Shown piece after piece: positions 7,607-16,088 of a stretch of DNA of 64,000 nt. Below the pieces are notes generated by a model. The model ran no database searches and was not told the origin of the DNA. It saw only the letters and a list, made by a program, of their open reading frames with translations. Source of the DNA: CAYTBN01 sp964436045 (GTDB lineage: Bacteria; Myxococcota_A; UBA796; UBA9615; CAYRNR01); NCBI GenBank assembly GCA_964436045.1, contig CAYTBN010000025.1:28722-92721 (forward strand), given 5' to 3'. Made by a program: the position numbers and the translations under genes. Position 1 is the stretch's first letter. Each line of letters begins with the position of its first letter.

Positions 7607-8395
7607 ATGAGGACCTCCTCCACCGCCTGCCTCGCCCTGCTGCCGCTGCTCGTCGGCTGCACCGTCGTCGACGCTCCCGAGTCCCTCGAGGAGCTGGTGG
7701 TCTTCGGGTTCGAGCACTTCGACGACGAGGCGAGCTACCTCGAGGCGATGGGCGAGAATCTCTTCCCACGGATCGACGAGCACCTGGACGAGCTGGCCGA
7801 GGGTTATCACGTGGACCAGCTGGACGAGGGCCACCTGGCCGCCGCTGGCGTGGAGTCGCCGGACGTTGTCAGCATCATCGGCGCCCTGGGCGCGGCCCAC
7901 TACACCCACGGCCGCGAGGGCGCGCTCTGTGGGGTGATCTACCCGGACAAGGGCGAGATCTTCGACAACTACCTGGCCTACGACCTGGACGACGACGGCA
8001 ACCTGGACTGCTTCCTGGCCGGCGAGTGCGACCGCTACGAGACCACCGTCGCCCAGACGGTCGTGGTACCGGTACTGGGCGAAGCCACCCAGACCGTGCG
8101 CCGGGATTTCCGCTGGATCCGCCCACGAGGCGCCGATCCCTTCGTGGTCGCCCGCTCCCTGGCCCCCGACCCCATCGAGTTCAACACGACCGTCATGGAG
8201 GTCGACCAGCAGTACGCCCTGGTGGTCATGGTCCCCCACGGCGACGGCACCCGGCGCGTCGAGACCTTCTGGGTCGAGGCCCGGGTGCTCGGCGTGGACG
8301 TCCCCGAGTACTTCGCCGTCACCACCGCCGTGGCCGAGAGGCAGGAACAGGCCGACCGCATCGACGAGTGGCTCGACGACGGTGGGGGCTGCTAG
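7607..8395 (+). CDS. Lipoprotein of unknown function, 262 aa
   Basis: The lipoprotein signal is TACLALLPLLVGC. The mature protein starts APESLEEL and includes AHYTHGREGALCGVIYPDKGE, DLDDDGNLDCFLAGECDRYETT, and a late beta-rich half ending in DEWLDDGGGC. It looks distantly related to the lipoprotein at 20721-21542: both begin with APE-LxxL, then a 'MGxNLxxF/R' helix, a DELxE/YxxxxLxxxxL segment, and later a central section of paired strands. The function is unknown. It is transcribed against the flanking inositol genes and splits them into iolDE and the transketolase-iolGB part. The start is fixed by the lipobox and the -10 box just upstream. Confidence 0.75.
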   Translation: MRTSSTACLALLPLLVGCTVVDAPESLEELVVFGFEHFDDEASYLEAMGENLFPRIDEHLDELAEGYHVDQLDEGHLAAAGVESPDVVSIIGALGAAHYTHGREGALCGVIYPDKGEIFDNYLAYDLDDDGNLDCFLAGECDRYETTVAQTVVVPVLGEATQTVRRDFRWIRPRGADPFVVARSLAPDPIEFNTTVMEVDQQYALVVMVPHGDGTRRVETFWVEARVLGVDVPEYFAVTTAVAERQEQADRIDEWLDDGGGC

Positions 8396-8402
8396 TCGGG
8401 GG

Positions 8403-9272
8403 TCAGTCCAGCAGCTCGACCAGGTAGCGGCGATTGACCGCGGCGATCTCGGTGGGATCGAAGGCGGTGGTGTCCTGCTCGATCACGGCCCAGGTGTCGT
8501 CCCGGGCCGAGCGGAGCGCTTCTACCACCTGGGGGATCCGTGCCATGCCCTTGCCCAGGGGCGTGAAGATGAAGCGCCGCAGCGCGTCGGAGAATGACCA
8601 GCTCTCGGCATGCGCCCGTGCGAGCGCACGCCCGTCCACATCCTTGAGGTGGCAATAGGCGACCCGCTTGCCGAAGGCCCCGAGCATCTCGAGTGTGTCG
8701 CCGCCGCCGTAGGTCAGGTGGCCGCAGTCCAGGCACCACGATACGCGCTCGGGATCGGTCTGTTCGAGCAGGCGGGCGGTCTCCTCGGCGGTCTCCACGT
8801 AGGTTCCCACGTGGTTGTGGAACACCAGTGTCAGGCCCAGCTGGCGTACCCGCCCCCCCAGCTCGTCGAGGGAGCTGGTCAGGCTCTCCCACTGATCGTC
8901 GGGCAGGCCCAGGTCGGGGGTCACGTGGCCGGCGGCTGCCCAGCGACGCTGGTCTCCGCTGTCGGCCACCACCAGGTACTTGCCGCCGATCTCCTTGAGG
9001 AAGTTGGCCTGTCCCAGCGCTTTGTGCAGCTCCTGGGAGCGGATCTCCGGATGGCGCAGCCCCAGCCCGATGAACGCGCCGAGCATCTTCAGCTTGCGCC
9101 GCGCCAGGTCCCGGCGCAGCAAGGGCGGATCGGCGGGCAGGCTGGACGACCACTCGGTGGCCTCGTAGCCGGCATCCCTCACCTCGTCGAGGATGCGGGG
9201 GTAGGAGACGTGGGGCCGGTAGTCCGGCACGTCTTCGTTGTTCCAGTTGATCGGGGATGTGGCGATCCGCAT
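8403..9272 (-). CDS. iolE: Inosose dehydratase-like sugar isomerase/epimerase
   Basis: A 289-residue TIM-barrel protein of the AP-endonuclease 2 / IolE family. The N-terminus (IATSPINWNNEDVP) and the following YPRILDEVRDAGYEATEW are typical of IolE. Metal ligands lie in LVFHNHVGTYVE, WCLDCGHLTYGG, YCHLKDVDG and VIEQDTTAFD. IolE dehydrates scyllo-inosose to the 3,5/4-trihydroxycyclohexane-1,2-dione. The start is 5 nt after the iolD stop, so the two are co-transcribed. Neighbouring iolD and iolB support the inositol role over a generic sugar epimerase. Confidence 0.88.
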   Translation of the reverse strand: MRIATSPINWNNEDVPDYRPHVSYPRILDEVRDAGYEATEWSSSLPADPPLLRRDLARRKLKMLGAFIGLGLRHPEIRSQELHKALGQANFLKEIGGKYLVVADSGDQRRWAAAGHVTPDLGLPDDQWESLTSSLDELGGRVRQLGLTLVFHNHVGTYVETAEETARLLEQTDPERVSWCLDCGHLTYGGGDTLEMLGAFGKRVAYCHLKDVDGRALARAHAESWSFSDALRRFIFTPLGKGMARIPQVVEALRSARDDTWAVIEQDTTAFDPTEIAAVNRRYLVELLD

Positions 9273-9277
9273 CGGCG

Positions 9278-11158
9278 CTAGCCCCTCCTCGGGAGCTTCT
9301 GGAGGGTGCCATCATACGCCTGCCGCGCCGCGTTCACCCGGGCCTGGCCGCTCACCTGCGCCACCGGCACGTCCCACCAGCCGCCGAAACCGGGCACCCG
9401 CTTGGCGGGGTTGGTCCGCACCACCACCACGGAGACCCCGTCGGTCCGCCGGGCCAGCTGCAACGCCTGCTGCAGCTCGTCGGCGTTTCGCGTCGCGAAG
9501 GCCGTGGCACCCATCGCCTCGGCGTGGGAGCGGAAGTCGACGGGCACCACCTCGCCGTCGGTGCGCCCGCTCGCGCCTTGCCGGAAGCGACGCTCGTTGT
9601 TGAACGACGGCGATCCGCAGGATTGCTGCAGCCCGTTGATGCTCTGGAAGCCGTCGTTGTCCACCACCACGATGGTCAGGGTCAGCCCCTCGGCCACCGC
9701 CGACACGATCTCCGAGTTCATCATCAGGTAGGAGCCGTCGCCGACCATCACCACCACGTCCCGGTCCGGCTCGGCCAGCTTGACCCCCAGCCCGGCGGCG
9801 ATCTCGTAGCCCATGCACGAGTAGCCGTACTCCACGTGGTAGGCCCCCGGTCGGGTCGGCCGCCACAGCTTGAGCAGGTCGCCCGGCATGCTGCCCGCGG
9901 CGCAGATCATCACCGCCTCGCCGCCAAAGGCGTCGTTGACCAGTCCGATCACCGCGGACTGGGCGAGGTCGGCGGGATCGTCCACGAAGCGCAGATCGTC
10001 GACGGTTCGTTCCCAGAGAGCGTCGAGCGCGGCGATCTCCTCGCGGTAGGCCTCGGCCGTGCCGGCCCAGCCGGCCTCGGTGAGTCCCTTGTGCAGCGCT
10101 GCAAGGGTCACCTTGGCGTCTCCGAGCAGGGGAAGGGCGTCGAGCTTGTGGGCGTCGAAGGGCGCCACGTTGAGCCCCACGAATCGGACGTCCGGGTTGG
10201 CGAACGCGGTGCGGGACGCGGTCACGAAGTCCCCCAGCCGCGTGCCCACGGCCAGCACGAGATCGGCGCGGGCTGCGAGGGCGTTGGCCGCCGAGCCCCC
10301 GTTGGCGCCGACGGGGCCCGCGTTCATCGGATGACCCCAGGGCAGAATTCCCTTGCCGGCCTGGGACTCGACGACGGGGATCCCGAAGGTCGACGCCACC
10401 GCCCGCAGCTCCAGCGCCGCCTCGCTGTACAAGGCCCCGCCGCCGACGACCAGCACGGTGCGCCGCGCCTGCGACAGCCATTCCACCGCCTGCGCCACCA
10501 GTGCGGGCTCCGGCTCCGGGCGCCTCACCCGCCAGGTCCGTTCGCGGAAGAAAGCCTCGGGCCAGTCGAAGGCCTCGGCCTGCACGTCCTCGGGCAGGCA
10601 GACCGTCACCGCGCCCGTGTCCGCCGGGTCGGTGAGCACCCGCATCGCCTCGGGTAGGGCCGACAGCAGCTGCTCCGGGCGCCAGATGCGGGTGAAGAAC
10701 CGGGAGACGGGCCGGAACGCGTCGTTGGCGGTCACGTCGTGCTCGCCGGGGTGTTCCAGCTGCTGCAGAACGGGATCCGGGATCCGGTTGGCGAAGGTGT
10801 CCGAAGGGAGCAGCAACACGGGCAGCCGGTTGATGGTCGCGCCCGCGGCACCGGTGATCATGTTGGTGGAACCCGGGCCCACCGAGGCGGTGCAGGCGTG
10901 GGTCGCCAGCCGCATCCTGTGGCGGGCGAAGGCCGCGGCCGCGTGGACCGCCCCCTGCTCGTTCTGCGGCCGATAGGTGGGTAGCTCCAGGGAGTCGCCC
11001 AGCTCCTCGAGCGCCTGGCCCAGCCCGGCCACGTTGCCATGGCCGAAGATCCCCCACACGCCGGGAATCAGCCGCTGCCTCTGGCCATCGCGTTCGCTGT
11101 ACTGACGCGCCAGGAAGGTCACCAACGCCTGGCCAACGGTCATCCGGATCGTGTTCAC
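9278..11158 (-). CDS. iolD: 3D-(3,5/4)-trihydroxycyclohexane-1,2-dione acylhydrolase
   Basis: A 626-residue thiamine diphosphate enzyme that opens the inositol-derived ring to 5-deoxy-D-glucuronate. The start is GTG 11158: GGGAGGTGTG precedes it, and the first residues (VNTIRMTVGQALVTFLARQY) align with the usual IolD start, so ATG starts further upstream are rejected. Motifs include GIFGHGNVAGLGQALEE, the catalytic-Glu region (NEQGAVHAAAAFAR), and the ThDP motif VGDGSYLMMNSEI...VVVDNDGFQSIN. Length and motif order fit IolD rather than acetolactate synthase. It is the first gene of the iolDE part of the locus. Confidence 0.95.
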   Translation of the reverse strand: MNTIRMTVGQALVTFLARQYSERDGQRQRLIPGVWGIFGHGNVAGLGQALEELGDSLELPTYRPQNEQGAVHAAAAFARHRMRLATHACTASVGPGSTNMITGAAGATINRLPVLLLPSDTFANRIPDPVLQQLEHPGEHDVTANDAFRPVSRFFTRIWRPEQLLSALPEAMRVLTDPADTGAVTVCLPEDVQAEAFDWPEAFFRERTWRVRRPEPEPALVAQAVEWLSQARRTVLVVGGGALYSEAALELRAVASTFGIPVVESQAGKGILPWGHPMNAGPVGANGGSAANALAARADLVLAVGTRLGDFVTASRTAFANPDVRFVGLNVAPFDAHKLDALPLLGDAKVTLAALHKGLTEAGWAGTAEAYREEIAALDALWERTVDDLRFVDDPADLAQSAVIGLVNDAFGGEAVMICAAGSMPGDLLKLWRPTRPGAYHVEYGYSCMGYEIAAGLGVKLAEPDRDVVVMVGDGSYLMMNSEIVSAVAEGLTLTIVVVDNDGFQSINGLQQSCGSPSFNNERRFRQGASGRTDGEVVPVDFRSHAEAMGATAFATRNADELQQALQLARRTDGVSVVVVRTNPAKRVPGFGGWWDVPVAQVSGQARVNAARQAYDGTLQKLPRRG

Positions 11159-11222
11159 ACCACACCTCCCGCAGGGCCGGATCCGGGCCATGATATCGCC
11201 CGCTCCGCCGCCTGTCCCGCGG

Positions 11223-11228
11223 TAAGCT
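11223..11228 (+). promoter_or_regulatory. -10 element of a predicted leaderless transcript
   Basis: TAAGCT ends 6 nt before the ATG at 11235, the same spacing as at several other genes here. The -35 region is not convincing. Confidence 0.35.
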
Positions 11229-11234
11229 CGGGCG

Positions 11235-11396
11235 ATGGCCCCCTCCGGACAGGACCTGGTCGTGCACCACGTCGCGCTCGGCCTCTCCAACGGCTGCTTC
11301 TACCTGATGTTCGCCTACCTCACCTTTTGTGTGGTCGTCGCCAACGCGGTGGTGATCTCGGCCGGTTTGCTGCGGCCCGAGTGGTTCGTACGATGA
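11235..11396 (+). CDS. Possible small membrane protein, 53 aa
   Basis: An open frame of 53 codons fills the gap between the iolD start and the helicase stop. It encodes a hydrophilic start (MAPSGQDLVVHH) and one likely membrane segment (CFYLMFAYLTFCVVVANAVVISAGLL), ending EWFVR. There is no Shine-Dalgarno sequence, but TAAGCT 6 nt before the ATG would give a leaderless message. The hydrophobic stretch and promoter make it plausible; small size and lack of a known family keep confidence low. Confidence 0.4.
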   Translation: MAPSGQDLVVHHVALGLSNGCFYLMFAYLTFCVVVANAVVISAGLLRPEWFVR

Positions 11397-11408
11397 GGCG
11401 ATCCCGGC

Positions 11409-13358
11409 TCACCAGGGATCGATGACGTCGTCGTCCCAGGGGTCGGCGTCGGCCTTGGCTCCCAGTTCGGTGTCGACCAGGTGGTCGGGGACACCCTCGA
11501 GGAAGTAGGCGGTGCCGCCGGGGCTGTGGCGGGCGCGGGTGCCACCGAAGAAGGTGGTTCGGCCGGCCACGCCCAGGGTGCGGGTCATGATCAGCTCGTC
11601 GCGGGCCCGGGTCATCGCCACGTAGAGGATGCGGCGCTCCTCTTCTTCGCCGTCCTCGTCGCCCAGGCTGCGGGTGTGGGGGTAGACTCCCGGCTCCGCC
11701 CGCAGCAGGTAGCAGACCGGCGCCTCCGTCCCCTTGGCGGAGTGCACGGTGATCAGGCTGACCACGTCCTGGTCGTCGGGGCGCTTGCGGACGCTGTCGT
11801 AGACCGGGTCCAGCGTGTAGGTCTCCAGGAAGCCGGACAGGGTGCGGTGGCGTTCGGCCAGCTTCTCCAGCAGCACGAAGTCCCGGCGTCTGCTCTCCCA
11901 GCGGTCCAGCTTCTGGCTCAGCAGCGGCTCGAGCACCACCGACGCCGCGCGCAGGGCATCGGTTGGCCGCTCCGCGCGCTCGGCCACACCCTGGAGCCCC
12001 GCGACGGCCAGCTCGTCCGGCCGCGGCCGTTCCCGCAGCAGGTCCAGCGCCCCGTCGGTGGTGGCACAGCGCCGGATCTCGCCGATCAACCGCGACGCCG
12101 TCACGTCGCCGATCCCGGGCCAGAGGGTCAGGTAGCGGGCCCAGGCCAGCTCGTCCTGGGGGCTCAGCGCGGCGCGCGCCAGCGAGAGCAGGTCCTTGAC
12201 GTGGGCCGACTGCATCAGGCTGGTGCCGCCGATGAACACGTAAGGGACGTTGCGGGCAACCAGCTCCGCCTCCATCTCACGGGCGCCCCAGGCGGTGCGG
12301 GTCAGGATCATGTGATCCGACCAGGGATTCCCCGCCTCGCGTCGCTCCAGCAGGTCTTCCGCGATCCAGCGGGCCTCGTGATAGGGGCTGTCGAAGTCCA
12401 GCAACCGCGGCGTGTCGCCCGGACCCCGGTGGGAGGACAGCTCCTTGCCGTACTTCAGCCGCGAGCGGGACAGGAGCCAGTTGGCCAGTTCGAGGATCCC
12501 GGCGGTGGATCGGTAGTTGCGGTCCAGCCGCAGCACGGACGCCCCTTCGACCCGCTCGGTGAACGCGTGTACGTTGCGGAAGTCGGCTCCGCGGAAGGCG
12601 TAGATGCTCTGGGCGTCGTCCCCCACGCAGAACAGCCGCGCCGGGTCCCGCAGACCGTCGAGGATCAGCCACTGCAGCGGGTTGGTGTCCTGCATCTCGT
12701 CCACCAGCACGTGGTCGAACAGCCCGCGGATGTGGTCCCGGGCCACCTCGTCGGAGTGCAGCCCGCGGGCGAAGCTGTGCAGGATGTCGTCGTAGTCCAG
12801 GTAGCGGCTGCGTTGCTTGCGGCCCTTGTAGCCCTGGAAGATGCTGCCGACCTGGTCCAGGGTGTCCCCATCCAGGTCGGTGTGGGCCTCGAGGTGATCG
12901 CGCAGCGGGCGGTTGGTGTTGCGGGCGTAGCTCAGCAGGCTGACCAGGTTGCCCGCCTGGGGAAACCGCTTGCGGTCGCCCTTGCCCACCACCTCGCCCC
13001 GCACGAGCCGCATCAGCGAGATCTGATCGTCCCGGTCGATGACCGTGGCCTGCTCGACGCCGAACACCCTGGGCATCCGGCGCATCATCCGCAGACAGAA
13101 GTGGTGGAAGGTGCCGGCGATCATTCCCCGCGCGTCGGCCCCGGACTGGTGGAGCCGGTGGGTCATCTCGCGGGCGGCGCGGCGGGTGAAGGTCAGCAGC
13201 AGGATCCGCTCGGCCGGAGCCCCGGTCCGCAGCAAGTGAGCCGCCCGGGCGACCACCGTGCGGGTCTTGCCGGTACCGGCGCCCGCCAGCACCAGCGCGT
13301 GGCTGCCGCCGTGTTCCGCCGCGGCCCGCTGCTGGGAATTGAGATCCTCGTCCGTCAT
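11409..13358 (-). CDS. UvrD/Rep-family ATP-dependent DNA helicase
   Basis: A 649-residue superfamily 1A helicase with all main motifs: Q-motif LNSQQRAAA, Walker A GAGTGKT, GTFHHFC (Ia/Ib region), Walker B/motif II DEMQD (normally DExQD), motif III GDDAQSIYAFRGAD, motif IV YRSTAGIL, motif V TVHSAKGTEAPV, and motif VI LYVAMTRARDEL. It unwinds DNA 3'-5' in repair or replication. ATG 13358 is taken because longer starts would run into the divergent gene at 13459. The C-terminal tail is short (DPWDDDVIDPW) and lacks the long C-terminal extension of UvrD. It is monocistronic; TAGGCT 14 nt upstream of the ATG is a likely -10. Confidence 0.92.
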   Translation of the reverse strand: MTDEDLNSQQRAAAEHGGSHALVLAGAGTGKTRTVVARAAHLLRTGAPAERILLLTFTRRAAREMTHRLHQSGADARGMIAGTFHHFCLRMMRRMPRVFGVEQATVIDRDDQISLMRLVRGEVVGKGDRKRFPQAGNLVSLLSYARNTNRPLRDHLEAHTDLDGDTLDQVGSIFQGYKGRKQRSRYLDYDDILHSFARGLHSDEVARDHIRGLFDHVLVDEMQDTNPLQWLILDGLRDPARLFCVGDDAQSIYAFRGADFRNVHAFTERVEGASVLRLDRNYRSTAGILELANWLLSRSRLKYGKELSSHRGPGDTPRLLDFDSPYHEARWIAEDLLERREAGNPWSDHMILTRTAWGAREMEAELVARNVPYVFIGGTSLMQSAHVKDLLSLARAALSPQDELAWARYLTLWPGIGDVTASRLIGEIRRCATTDGALDLLRERPRPDELAVAGLQGVAERAERPTDALRAASVVLEPLLSQKLDRWESRRRDFVLLEKLAERHRTLSGFLETYTLDPVYDSVRKRPDDQDVVSLITVHSAKGTEAPVCYLLRAEPGVYPHTRSLGDEDGEEEERRILYVAMTRARDELIMTRTLGVAGRTTFFGGTRARHSPGGTAYFLEGVPDHLVDTELGAKADADPWDDDVIDPW

Positions 13359-13458
13359 GTTCCTGGTCCGACAGCCTACCTCAAGCGCCGCCCTCGATCC
13401 GGGTCCGGGAGACTCGATCGTCGAAGGCTGGTAGGCTGGCCCGGATCCGAGGGGTCCG

Positions 13459-14466
13459 ATGCTCGACCTGGACCGCATCCGCCGCATCCGCCTGTCCGGA
13501 AACCCGTGGTTCCAGAAGGCCGTCGCGACCTTCCTGCTGGTCCCCAACTACTACACGCCGCCCTTCGTGCGGATCCGTCTCGAGGGCGAGGATCGGCTGC
13601 CGGACGGCCCGGTCATCTTCGCGATGAACCACACCGATCGCTACAACTACTGGCCCCTGCAGTTCGCACTGTGGCGGCGGCTGGGGCGATTCACGGCGGC
13701 GTGGGTCAAGGGGAAGTACTACGAGCACCCGCTGATGGGGCTGTTCATGGAGCTGGTCAACAGCATCCCCACCGTGTCCCGGGGGTACATCATCACCCGC
13801 GACTTCCGCGGCGCGCTGGGGCGGCGGCCCACCAACGAGGAGTACGCCGCCGCCCGCTCGTGGGTCGACGGCCAGGCGGCGCGGCTGGGCGGCGATCCCA
13901 TCGAGGCGCCCACCGGGGAGCTGCCCGGCGAGATCCTGGAGCAGCCCCGCTCGATCCTCGGCCGCGAGTTCGATCCGGCGCGCGAGAGTTACGCCGACGC
14001 GGTCAACGCCCTGTTCCAGGAGATGATGCGCCGCTTCGTCGAGCTCAACGCCGAGGCCACCTCCCTGGGCCTGGACACCATCATCTTCCCCCAGGGCACC
14101 CGCTCGCTCCGCCTGTCCCGCGGCCGCATCGGCATCTCCCAGGTCGCGCTGGCGCAGGAGCGCACCATCGTGCCGGTGGGTTGCAGCGGCTGCGACAAGC
14201 TCTATTCCGGGGCCTCCCCCTGGGCCCGCGGCGGCACGGTCACCTACCGCTTCGGCGAGCCGATGACCCACACCGACCTGAAGCGGTTCCACACCGCCGC
14301 CACCTACGAACCCTTCACCCCGGCCGCCGAGTCGGCCCACCGAGAGACCTTCCAGGCGCTGGCGGATCACCTGATGGATCGCATCGACGAGCTCGTGGAC
14401 GAGCCCTACCGCTTCAGCGACGACCAGCGAAGCGAGGGTGTCGAAGGCAGCTCGCGGTTCGTCTGA
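13459..14466 (+). CDS. PlsC-like phospholipid/glycerol acyltransferase
   Basis: A 335-residue protein of the lysophosphatidate acyltransferase family, which esterifies glycerophospholipids or similar acceptors at the inner membrane. The first block reads VIFAMNHTDRYNYWPL and the third FPQGTRS. In the canonical forms these are NHx4D and FPEGTRS, so the catalytic Asp position is Asn and the Glu is Gln. The protein also carries an insert of about 75 residues (RPTNEEYAAARS... to AVNALFQEMM) between blocks. A -10-like TAGGCT lies at 13432-13437. It is upstream of, and co-directional with, the radical SAM/carbamoyltransferase pair but separated by 146 bp and a separate promoter. Confidence 0.82.
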   Translation: MLDLDRIRRIRLSGNPWFQKAVATFLLVPNYYTPPFVRIRLEGEDRLPDGPVIFAMNHTDRYNYWPLQFALWRRLGRFTAAWVKGKYYEHPLMGLFMELVNSIPTVSRGYIITRDFRGALGRRPTNEEYAAARSWVDGQAARLGGDPIEAPTGELPGEILEQPRSILGREFDPARESYADAVNALFQEMMRRFVELNAEATSLGLDTIIFPQGTRSLRLSRGRIGISQVALAQERTIVPVGCSGCDKLYSGASPWARGGTVTYRFGEPMTHTDLKRFHTAATYEPFTPAAESAHRETFQALADHLMDRIDELVDEPYRFSDDQRSEGVEGSSRFV

Positions 14467-14577
14467 CCATCCTGCGGGCCATCTCGGCGCCCTCCGACGG
14501 GGATCGGCTAGCGCCGGACTACGGCCGCCGGAGTGGCGAGCTGTCGCTGACCTGGCTCGCAGTCGGTGTCCCGCGAC

Positions 14578-14606
14578 TTGGCACCCCCCCCGGGCCGCTT
14601 CATAAT
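14578..14606 (+). promoter_or_regulatory. Sigma-70 promoter, predicted leaderless
   Basis: TTGGCA (14578-14583), a 17-bp spacer and CATAAT (14601-14606) are followed after only 6 nt by the ATG at 14613. Both hexamers are close to consensus. Confidence 0.6.
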
Positions 14607-14612
14607 TCGCCC

Positions 14613-16088
14613 ATGCCGCTGACCTGGCCCGATCTCTCCGGCCTGCGGGTGTCGCTGGTCTACCCGCCGTACGGGACGACTCGCAACGAGCCGGGGATCC
14701 GCGCGGTCAAGGAGAACTACGGGGTCTTCCCGTCGCTGAGCCTGCTGTACGTGGCCGGTGTGCTCGAGGCCTGTGGCGTTGAGGTGCAGTTCATCGACGC
14801 CAACGCGGAGGGGCTGACGCGGGCGCAGACCATCGAGCGGATCCGTGGCTTCGGACCGGCATACGTCGGCTATACGCTGACGACCTACCTGTTCCACCAG
14901 ACCCTGGAGTGGATCCGCGAGATCCGGGCAGCCACGGGCGCGCCCTCGCTGGTGGGCGGGGTGCACCTGGGGCTGTTCCCCACCGAGTCCTTCACCCACG
15001 ACTGCCTGGACGCCGGGGTCACCGGCGAGGCCGAGGTCAGCCTGCCGGCCCTGCTGGAGCGGCTCGTCGCGGGGGAGGAGCCGGCGGACGTCCCCGGCGT
15101 GGTCTACCGGCGGAGCGATGGTTCGATAGCGGTCACCGCGCCCGCGCCGCCGGTCCAGGACGTGGACGCCGTCCCCGAGCCCGCCCGGCACCTGATCGAC
15201 AACGCGCTCTACTTCTCGTTCATCAGCCGTTACCGCAACTTCGCGCCGATCATGACCAGCCGCGGCTGCCCGTTCCGCTGCATCTTCTGCGAGCAGGGCA
15301 GCCTGCCCTTCCGGCCCCGGTCGCCCGCCGCGGTGGTCGACGAGATGCAGGCCGCGATGCGCGACCACGGCGTGCGCGAGTTCGACTTCTTCGACTCGGC
15401 GTTCACCATCGACAAGCCGCGCGTCCACGCCATCTGCGAGGAGATCCGCCGCCGCGGCCTGGACGCGATCTGGGCTGTGCGCAGCCGGGTGGACACGGTC
15501 GATGCGCCGATGCTGCGCGCGCTGAAGGACGCGGGTTGCGCGCGGATCTACTACGGCATCGAGAGCGGAAATCGAGAGATCCTGCGTACTCTTCGCAAGT
15601 CCGCCGACCTGGATCAGATGGTCGAGACCGTGGCGATGACCAGGTCGACCGGCATCGACACCTTCGGCTACTTCATGGTCGGCAGCCCGGGCGAGACCGA
15701 GGCCACCGTGCGCCAGACCATCCGGCTGGCTCTGTCCCTGGACCTGGACTACGCCCAGTTCAGCAAGGTCACGCCGATGCCGGGCACCGAGCTGTACCGG
15801 ATGCTGGTGGAGGAGACCGGCGAGGACCTGTGGCGGGACATCGTGCTGGACGCCGATCGGGACGACTACATGCCGCGTCCCGGCTGCGATCTCTCCGAGC
15901 GGGAGGTGCAGGAGCTCACCCGGCTGGCCTACCTGCGTTTCTACTACCGGCCGCGCTACGCGATGCAGGCGCTGGGACGGATGAAGAGCTGGCACGAGTT
16001 CAAGCGGTCGGTGGGCACCGCCCTGCAGATGGTGTTCACGCCGCCCGAAGGGGACGACACCGGTCCTCCGGAGTCGTCGGCCGGATGA
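14613..16088 (+). CDS. B12-binding-domain radical SAM protein
   Basis: A 491-residue protein. The N-terminal half (about residues 10-150) is a cobalamin-binding-like Rossmann domain with PSLSLLYVAGVLEACG, FIDANAEGLT and GGVHLGLFPTE. The canonical cobalamin-ligand DxHxxG reads DANAEG, so His is missing. The radical SAM core starts at residue 219 with CPFRCIFC, giving Cys219, Cys223 and Cys226 for the 4Fe-4S cluster. YYGIESGNREILRTLRK and FMVGSPGET follow. Such enzymes act in lipid, bacteriochlorophyll and natural-product modification. The stop overlaps the start of the carbamoyltransferase (ATGA), so a shared pathway is likely. The upstream open frame in the same phase is antisense to the helicase and is not part of the gene. 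Confidence 0.9.
   Translation: MPLTWPDLSGLRVSLVYPPYGTTRNEPGIRAVKENYGVFPSLSLLYVAGVLEACGVEVQFIDANAEGLTRAQTIERIRGFGPAYVGYTLTTYLFHQTLEWIREIRAATGAPSLVGGVHLGLFPTESFTHDCLDAGVTGEAEVSLPALLERLVAGEEPADVPGVVYRRSDGSIAVTAPAPPVQDVDAVPEPARHLIDNALYFSFISRYRNFAPIMTSRGCPFRCIFCEQGSLPFRPRSPAAVVDEMQAAMRDHGVREFDFFDSAFTIDKPRVHAICEEIRRRGLDAIWAVRSRVDTVDAPMLRALKDAGCARIYYGIESGNREILRTLRKSADLDQMVETVAMTRSTGIDTFGYFMVGSPGETEATVRQTIRLALSLDLDYAQFSKVTPMPGTELYRMLVEETGEDLWRDIVLDADRDDYMPRPGCDLSEREVQELTRLAYLRFYYRPRYAMQALGRMKSWHEFKRSVGTALQMVFTPPEGDDTGPPESSAG

Noticed and set aside
11481..14612. The long open frame in phase with, and upstream of, the radical SAM gene, giving an apparent 1535-residue protein
   Set aside because: It is the antisense of the helicase and an out-of-phase reading of the acyltransferase gene; its composition is Arg/Gly/Ala/Pro-rich with no domain. 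The real gene starts at 14613 after a clear promoter.
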